DNA of 64,000 nt, taken from assembly GCA_964471405.1 (NCBI GenBank), contig CAYYGH010000003.1, positions 1 to 64,000 on the forward strand. Reading direction: 5' to 3'. Positions 60,579 to 64,000 of this stretch are shown here, piece by piece. The DNA comes from J084 sp964471405 (GTDB lineage: Bacteria > Pseudomonadota > Alphaproteobacteria > Sphingomonadales > Rhodothalassiaceae). The notes under the pieces are model-generated. The model had not been told where the DNA came from, searched no databases, and saw only the letters and a program-made list of their open reading frames with translations. Within the stretch, counting starts at the first letter, position 1, and each line of letters starts with the position of its first letter. The translations under genes and the position numbers were made by a program.

Positions 60579-61310
60579 TCAGAGCGCCTTTTCGATTTCC
60601 CTGCTGAGCTCCTCGAAATTGCCGATGGGCGGGAGGGTGCGCCCGTTGAGGATCAGGGTCGGCGTTCCATGGACATCATACCGCTCTCCGGCCGCCTTGG
60701 TGGCGTCCACCAGTTTCTGCTGCAGCGTCTTGTCGGCGATGCAGCGATCGAAATCCGCCCGCGAGACACCCGCCCGCCGGAACACGGCGGCAACATCGGA
60801 CAGGATCGTTTCACGATCGCCCGAGCGCAGATTGCGCATCCACTCCGCCTGGCGCGCAAACAGCATCTCGATCAAGGGCCACTGGACATCCCGCGGCTGG
60901 CAGCGCACCGCCGTGGAGACCACGAGATCCAGCGGGTTCAGGATGAAATTGCGAAAGACATAGCGCACCTTGCCGGTGTCGATATAGGTCTCCTTGAGCT
61001 TGGGATAGATCGCTTCCGCGAAATGGGCGCAGTGCGGGCAGGTGAGCGAGGCATATTCGATAATGGTGATCGGTGCATCGGGTGAGCCGATCACGATGTC
61101 GGGAATGCCGGCAGTAACCGTCTCATCATCGATGGCAGCCGGTTTTTCGCCGCCCGCCGCCGGACGATCCGTCGCCCCTTCATCGGCTGCCTTGTTCTCC
61201 CCCTGGCGCTGGCAGGCCGCCAGGGCACCGGCCAGGAAGAGAACCATGACCAGCCAGAGGGCCTTCACGGCTGCGCCAGCCGGGTCGGTCCAGCTTCTCC
61301 TGTTGTGCAT
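60579..61310 (-). CDS. DsbA family thioredoxin-fold lipoprotein
   Basis: 243 aa from ATG 61310, chosen for its AAGGAGG site at six-base spacing; nearby upstream ATGs sit on the Shine-Dalgarno itself. Lipobox LAAC with Cys33, an acidic linker, then the thioredoxin domain with active site CPHC (91-94), cis-Pro in VHGTPTLILNG. It is a periplasmic thiol oxidase or disulfide isomerase tethered to a membrane. The position between the DUF721 gene and smc is a common alphaproteobacterial order. Confidence 0.9.
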   Translation of the reverse strand: MHNRRSWTDPAGAAVKALWLVMVLFLAGALAACQRQGENKAADEGATDRPAAGGEKPAAIDDETVTAGIPDIVIGSPDAPITIIEYASLTCPHCAHFAEAIYPKLKETYIDTGKVRYVFRNFILNPLDLVVSTAVRCQPRDVQWPLIEMLFARQAEWMRNLRSGDRETILSDVAAVFRRAGVSRADFDRCIADKTLQQKLVDATKAAGERYDVHGTPTLILNGRTLPPIGNFEELSREIEKAL

Positions 61311-61515
61311 CGTCATCCTCCTTCCCATCTCATGCGTCCGGCACGATCCCGCGGCGCATGGCCTTATCTGGTAGATGTCTTTCCCGCGCATGCTAGATCT
61401 AGAGGCCCGATCGATCCGGAGACTACGGCAAGTCGGCCCGTTTTGGCCAGTCCCATTTTGCCGATCCCCGTGGCGAGGGGGATGGAGGGTCCGGGGTATT
61501 TCTGCCGGGCCGGGC

Positions 61516-62070
61516 TCATCTGGACGGCTTGTCCAGCACGAAGGCGCCCCAGCGGGCGAGGAGAGCGGCAAGCTGCGGGTCGGTGACATGCCGGGCCAGT
61601 CTTGTCGCGCGCTGACGGGCCCGGGGCGAGGGCGTGGGCGCGGCAGGAGAAGGCGGCGGGCCCGCCGGCGGGACCGGTCCCTGGCGGATGGCCAGGCGTG
61701 TCACCGCGCGATGGCCGAAATAGCGATTGACGGCAGCCAGCAGACGCTCCTGCTCATGCTGAATGGCGGGGGCAAAACCCGGTGCCACCTTGATCTCAAG
61801 GGTGCCGCCCCGCAGGGTGTTTCCCCGTCCGCGAGCAGCCGTGCGTCGAATCGCGAGCGGCAGGGTCACCCGTGCCAGCTGTTCACCCACGATCAGCGGC
61901 CAGCGGGCGACGATCTCATGATGCAGAAAGCCGCGCCGGCGGTAGATGGCCACCACTTCCTTCGGCAGCAATCGACCGATGCGCATGGGACGCCCAAGGC
62001 GGGCGGTGGCGGATGCGCGCCGCTTTCGTTTTCCTCCGGCCTTTTCGGGCATTCTCGCCGTCGTCATCAT
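61516..62070 (-). CDS. DUF721 family protein (DciA-like)
   Basis: 184 aa. The DUF721 core covers about residues 35-120 (YRRRGFLHHEIVARWPLIVG, LEIKVAPGFAPAIQHEQERL), with a basic N-terminus and Pro/Ala-rich linker. DciA family proteins load the replicative helicase DnaB in bacteria lacking DnaC, a possible role here. It diverges from mutY over 47 bases and precedes the dsbA-like gene by about 205 bases (no gene seen in that gap). Confidence 0.85.
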   Translation of the reverse strand: MMTTARMPEKAGGKRKRRASATARLGRPMRIGRLLPKEVVAIYRRRGFLHHEIVARWPLIVGEQLARVTLPLAIRRTAARGRGNTLRGGTLEIKVAPGFAPAIQHEQERLLAAVNRYFGHRAVTRLAIRQGPVPPAGPPPSPAAPTPSPRARQRATRLARHVTDPQLAALLARWGAFVLDKPSR

Positions 62071-62117
62071 GGGAACCGCTCTGGAACCGCTGTCACGGTC
62101 ATGCTAGCGGATCGGCC

Positions 62118-63239
62118 ATGAGCGGGAAAGAGACAGCGGGCGATCGTGATGCTCCCGACAGGGCGATCCGGGCGCTTCTTCGTTCCGAGGCCCTGATGGC
62201 GGAGCTTGCGGCATGGGCTCGGGCGCAGCCCCGACTGCCCTGGCGCGACCGGCCGGCCGGTGCACGGGATCCCTATGTCACCTGGATTGCCGAGGTGATG
62301 CTGCAGCAGACGACGGTGGCTGTCGTCAGCGGGCGGCTGCCCGCCTTTCTGCGGCGCTTTCCCGATCCCAAGGCGCTGGCGGCGGCAGGAGAGGCGGCGG
62401 TCGTGGATGCCTGGGCGGGGCTCGGCTACTATTCCCGCGCCCGGCACCTTCATCGCGCGGCCGAGCGGATCGTGAAGGACCATGCCGGTCGGTTGCCGGA
62501 GTCCATCGAGGCTCTTGCCGCACTTCCCGGAATTGGCCGCTACACGGCAGCCGCCATTGCGGCACTTGCCTTCGGCAGTCCCGTCATCGGTCTCGATACG
62601 AATGTGGCGCGCGTGCTGTTGCGATTGGCAGGACTTGCGGAAAGCGTGGCGGGCCTGCGCCGGCGCTGCGGCGGCATGCTGGCGCTGGGGGATGAGGCTT
62701 CGGGGCGGGCCGGCGCGCTGCTTGAGGGGCTGATGGATCTCGGGCGGATGGTCTGTCGGCTGCGTGCCCCGCGCTGTGCGTGCTGTCCCGTCGGGGCGTT
62801 CTGCCAGGCACACCGGTCCGGCCGCGTGGACGAGATCCCCGTACCCGAGATCCGGCGCGCCCGCAGACGCGTGCGCGTGGCGGCCTATGTTCTGCTGGAC
62901 GGCGATGGGCGCGTCTATGGGGAGCGGCGGCAGGAAGGGCTGCTCAAGGGCACCTGGTGCGTGCCCCTTTCCCCGCCGCTGGCCGAGGATGCGGCGGCGG
63001 ATCAGGACGGGCGGGCTCTTGCCCGCCATGCACCGGTTGCAGCCGACTGGCAGGTGGTGGGGCATCCCGTGCGGCATCTGTTCACGCATGTGGACATGAC
63101 GGCCGTTCCCCTGAAAGCGCGGGTGCCGACTGGCGGAGACGGCCTCAAGCTTTCGGGAAGCTGGCTTGCCCCCGCCGAGATCCACCGATGCGCCTCCACC
63201 TTCCTGCGCAAGATCGTGAAGACGGCCGGGGTGACCTAG
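62118..63239 (+). CDS. mutY: A/G-specific adenine glycosylase
   Basis: 373 aa from ATG 62118. Catalytic Glu59 in AEVMLQQTTV, helix-hairpin-helix LPGIGRYTAAAIAA with Asp160 in GLDTN, and an iron-sulfur cluster C213-x6-C220-x2-C223-x5-C229. The C-terminal NUDIX-like domain recognises 8-oxoguanine. It removes adenine mispaired with 8-oxoG. A longer frame overlapping the divergent DUF721 gene has no support. Confidence 0.96.
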   Translation: MSGKETAGDRDAPDRAIRALLRSEALMAELAAWARAQPRLPWRDRPAGARDPYVTWIAEVMLQQTTVAVVSGRLPAFLRRFPDPKALAAAGEAAVVDAWAGLGYYSRARHLHRAAERIVKDHAGRLPESIEALAALPGIGRYTAAAIAALAFGSPVIGLDTNVARVLLRLAGLAESVAGLRRRCGGMLALGDEASGRAGALLEGLMDLGRMVCRLRAPRCACCPVGAFCQAHRSGRVDEIPVPEIRRARRRVRVAAYVLLDGDGRVYGERRQEGLLKGTWCVPLSPPLAEDAAADQDGRALARHAPVAADWQVVGHPVRHLFTHVDMTAVPLKARVPTGGDGLKLSGSWLAPAEIHRCASTFLRKIVKTAGVT

Positions 63240-63283
63240 CATTTCAGGCGCGTCCGCCTGCCTGCGGACATTTCCTCACCGGT

Positions 63284-63742
63284 TCATCCGCCGCCGAGCA
63301 GGGGATCGACATGCTGTTCTTCCCGCGGCCTGTGCTTGCCGCCGGCCTGGCGCAGTGGCAGCGGCAGACCGCAAAGATCCGCCACCGAGCGCGCGCCCAG
63401 GCCGTTCGCCCCGACCGGTTCGATCAGCTGGTAGAGAATGCGGCGCCCCTGGAGCAGAAAGAAGGCAACACGATCGCCCGGCTCAAGATGGGCGCATACG
63501 CGCCAGCCGTACAGCCATCGACCGGTCTTCGGATCGCGGATGGAATGCGGCCGCGGTGGCAGCAGGATATTCACGCGCAGAGCATCGCCCGCCTCGGCGA
63601 TCACCTGCTCGACCGCACGCGGCTCGGCTCCATAACCGGCCGCGAGGGAACCCGGCGTGGGTGCAGCCCATGCAACAAGCGCAAGCCCGCCCATCAACAT
63701 GGCCGCAAGGCCGGTCTTCCGGCGTGGGATGAACTCATGCAT
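63284..63742 (-). CDS. Secreted protein of unknown function
   Basis: 152 aa. A signal peptide (hydrophobic about residues 11-27, cleavage near SLAAGYG) suggests a periplasmic protein. The middle has RVNILLPPRPHSIRDPKTGR and two cysteines (VCAHLEPGD, DLCGLPLP) that could pair. The tail is hydrophilic with Pro and Gly. No family was recognised. It converges on mutY, with only 44 bases between the stop codons. Weak ribosome-binding site. Confidence 0.6.
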   Translation of the reverse strand: MHEFIPRRKTGLAAMLMGGLALVAWAAPTPGSLAAGYGAEPRAVEQVIAEAGDALRVNILLPPRPHSIRDPKTGRWLYGWRVCAHLEPGDRVAFFLLQGRRILYQLIEPVGANGLGARSVADLCGLPLPLRQAGGKHRPREEQHVDPLLGGG

Positions 63743-64000
63743 TGTCTCGTGCCCCCATTTTTGCCCATGCCCCTTGCGAAGATCGCTGTGACGAGCCGTG
63801 ACTCTTTCTGGTCACATGGCGCGACCATCTGCCGCGTGTGGCTGTGGCCAAAATAGGGCAGGATGAGACGAATGACAAATCCACTTTGTATCAAATTGAA
63901 TTTATATTCTGCCTTATGCCTTCTCGCTGCCATCAACAGCCGTAGCCTTCAATATAGTTTTGAGATGGTATCTGGATACAAATAGAAAAATACATGATAT
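63743..64000. other. AT-rich edge of the window
   Basis: No gene is visible. Base composition changes sharply near 63860, and the last ~130 bases are strongly AT-rich compared with everything before. An inverted repeat (TTTGTATC at 63885-63892, GATACAAA at 63975-63982) spans most of it. It could be a promoter region, an operator, or the edge of acquired DNA that continues beyond the window. Confidence 0.5.

Noticed and set aside
56808..61085. 1425-codon plus-strand open frame opposite smc and the dsbA-like gene
   Set aside because: Crosses two genes on the other strand and encodes a composition-driven Gly/Arg/Leu sequence; SMC motifs on the minus strand are unambiguous.
1..64000. tRNA, rRNA, CRISPR array or prophage genes
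   Set aside because: Reading through the intergenic gaps gave no tRNA-like cloverleaf, no rRNA sequence, no regularly spaced repeats and no phage or transposase proteins.

Overview
The window is a GC-rich bacterial chromosome segment that reads as an alphaproteobacterium. The lineage markers are a divK-pleD pair, the replication regulator hdaA in a polyphosphate operon, a phasin, and the block mutY / DUF721 / dsbA-like / smc. No tRNA, rRNA, CRISPR array, transposase or phage gene was seen. The last ~130 bases are abruptly AT-rich.

Layout. (1) 1-2795: two tandem paralogous secreted proteins with TonB-type C-terminal domains, bracketed by a 38-bp repeat that copies the 3' end of uvrA. (2) 2793-5666: uvrA. 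(3) 5762-21420: an exosortase A (XrtA) exopolysaccharide locus. A minus-strand arm (two alpha/beta hydrolases, an acyl carrier protein) diverges from an acyl-CoA ligase and a PLP decarboxylase. These are followed by export lipoprotein, chain-length protein, tyrosine autokinase, outer-membrane protein, ATPase, deacetylase, FemAB-like protein, glycosyltransferase and XrtA. (4) 21451-28508: the phosphate regulon, with phoU-phoB and pstSCAB diverging from an intergenic region that carries two Pho-box-like elements, and a phoR without a visible membrane anchor. (5) 28650-31648: a compact four-gene cassette made of a probable Tat-exported Asp/His-repeat protein, a small PqqD-like protein, an HprK-related kinase and a DxD nucleotidyltransferase. 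It resembles the tailoring part of a peptide-modification (RiPP-like) cluster, and is the best candidate for a poorly described system here. (6) 31713-39000: gph, phasin, FkbM methyltransferase, RidA, a FemAB/GNAT-like protein, galU, purN and purM. (7) 39124-46123: a tightly coupled operon DUF2066 - AI-2E permease - hdaA - ppk - ppx. (8) 46253-52343: an EF-G-like GTPase with degenerate G motifs, an NnrS-like membrane protein, a GGDEF protein, and divK-pleD. (9) 52497-60506, minus strand: pheT, pheS, rplT, rpmI and smc. (10) 60579-63742: dsbA-like lipoprotein, DUF721 protein, divergent mutY, and a secreted protein of unknown function.

How it fits together: the window joins cell-envelope polysaccharide assembly (XrtA locus, galU), phosphate and polyphosphate handling (pst/pho, ppk/ppx), cell-cycle and c-di-GMP signalling (divK, pleD, a second GGDEF protein, hdaA) and housekeeping genes. 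Family names are from recognition of sequence motifs; no database search was run. Start codons were chosen from Shine-Dalgarno spacing, signal peptides and known family N-termini, and are often shorter than the longest open frame.
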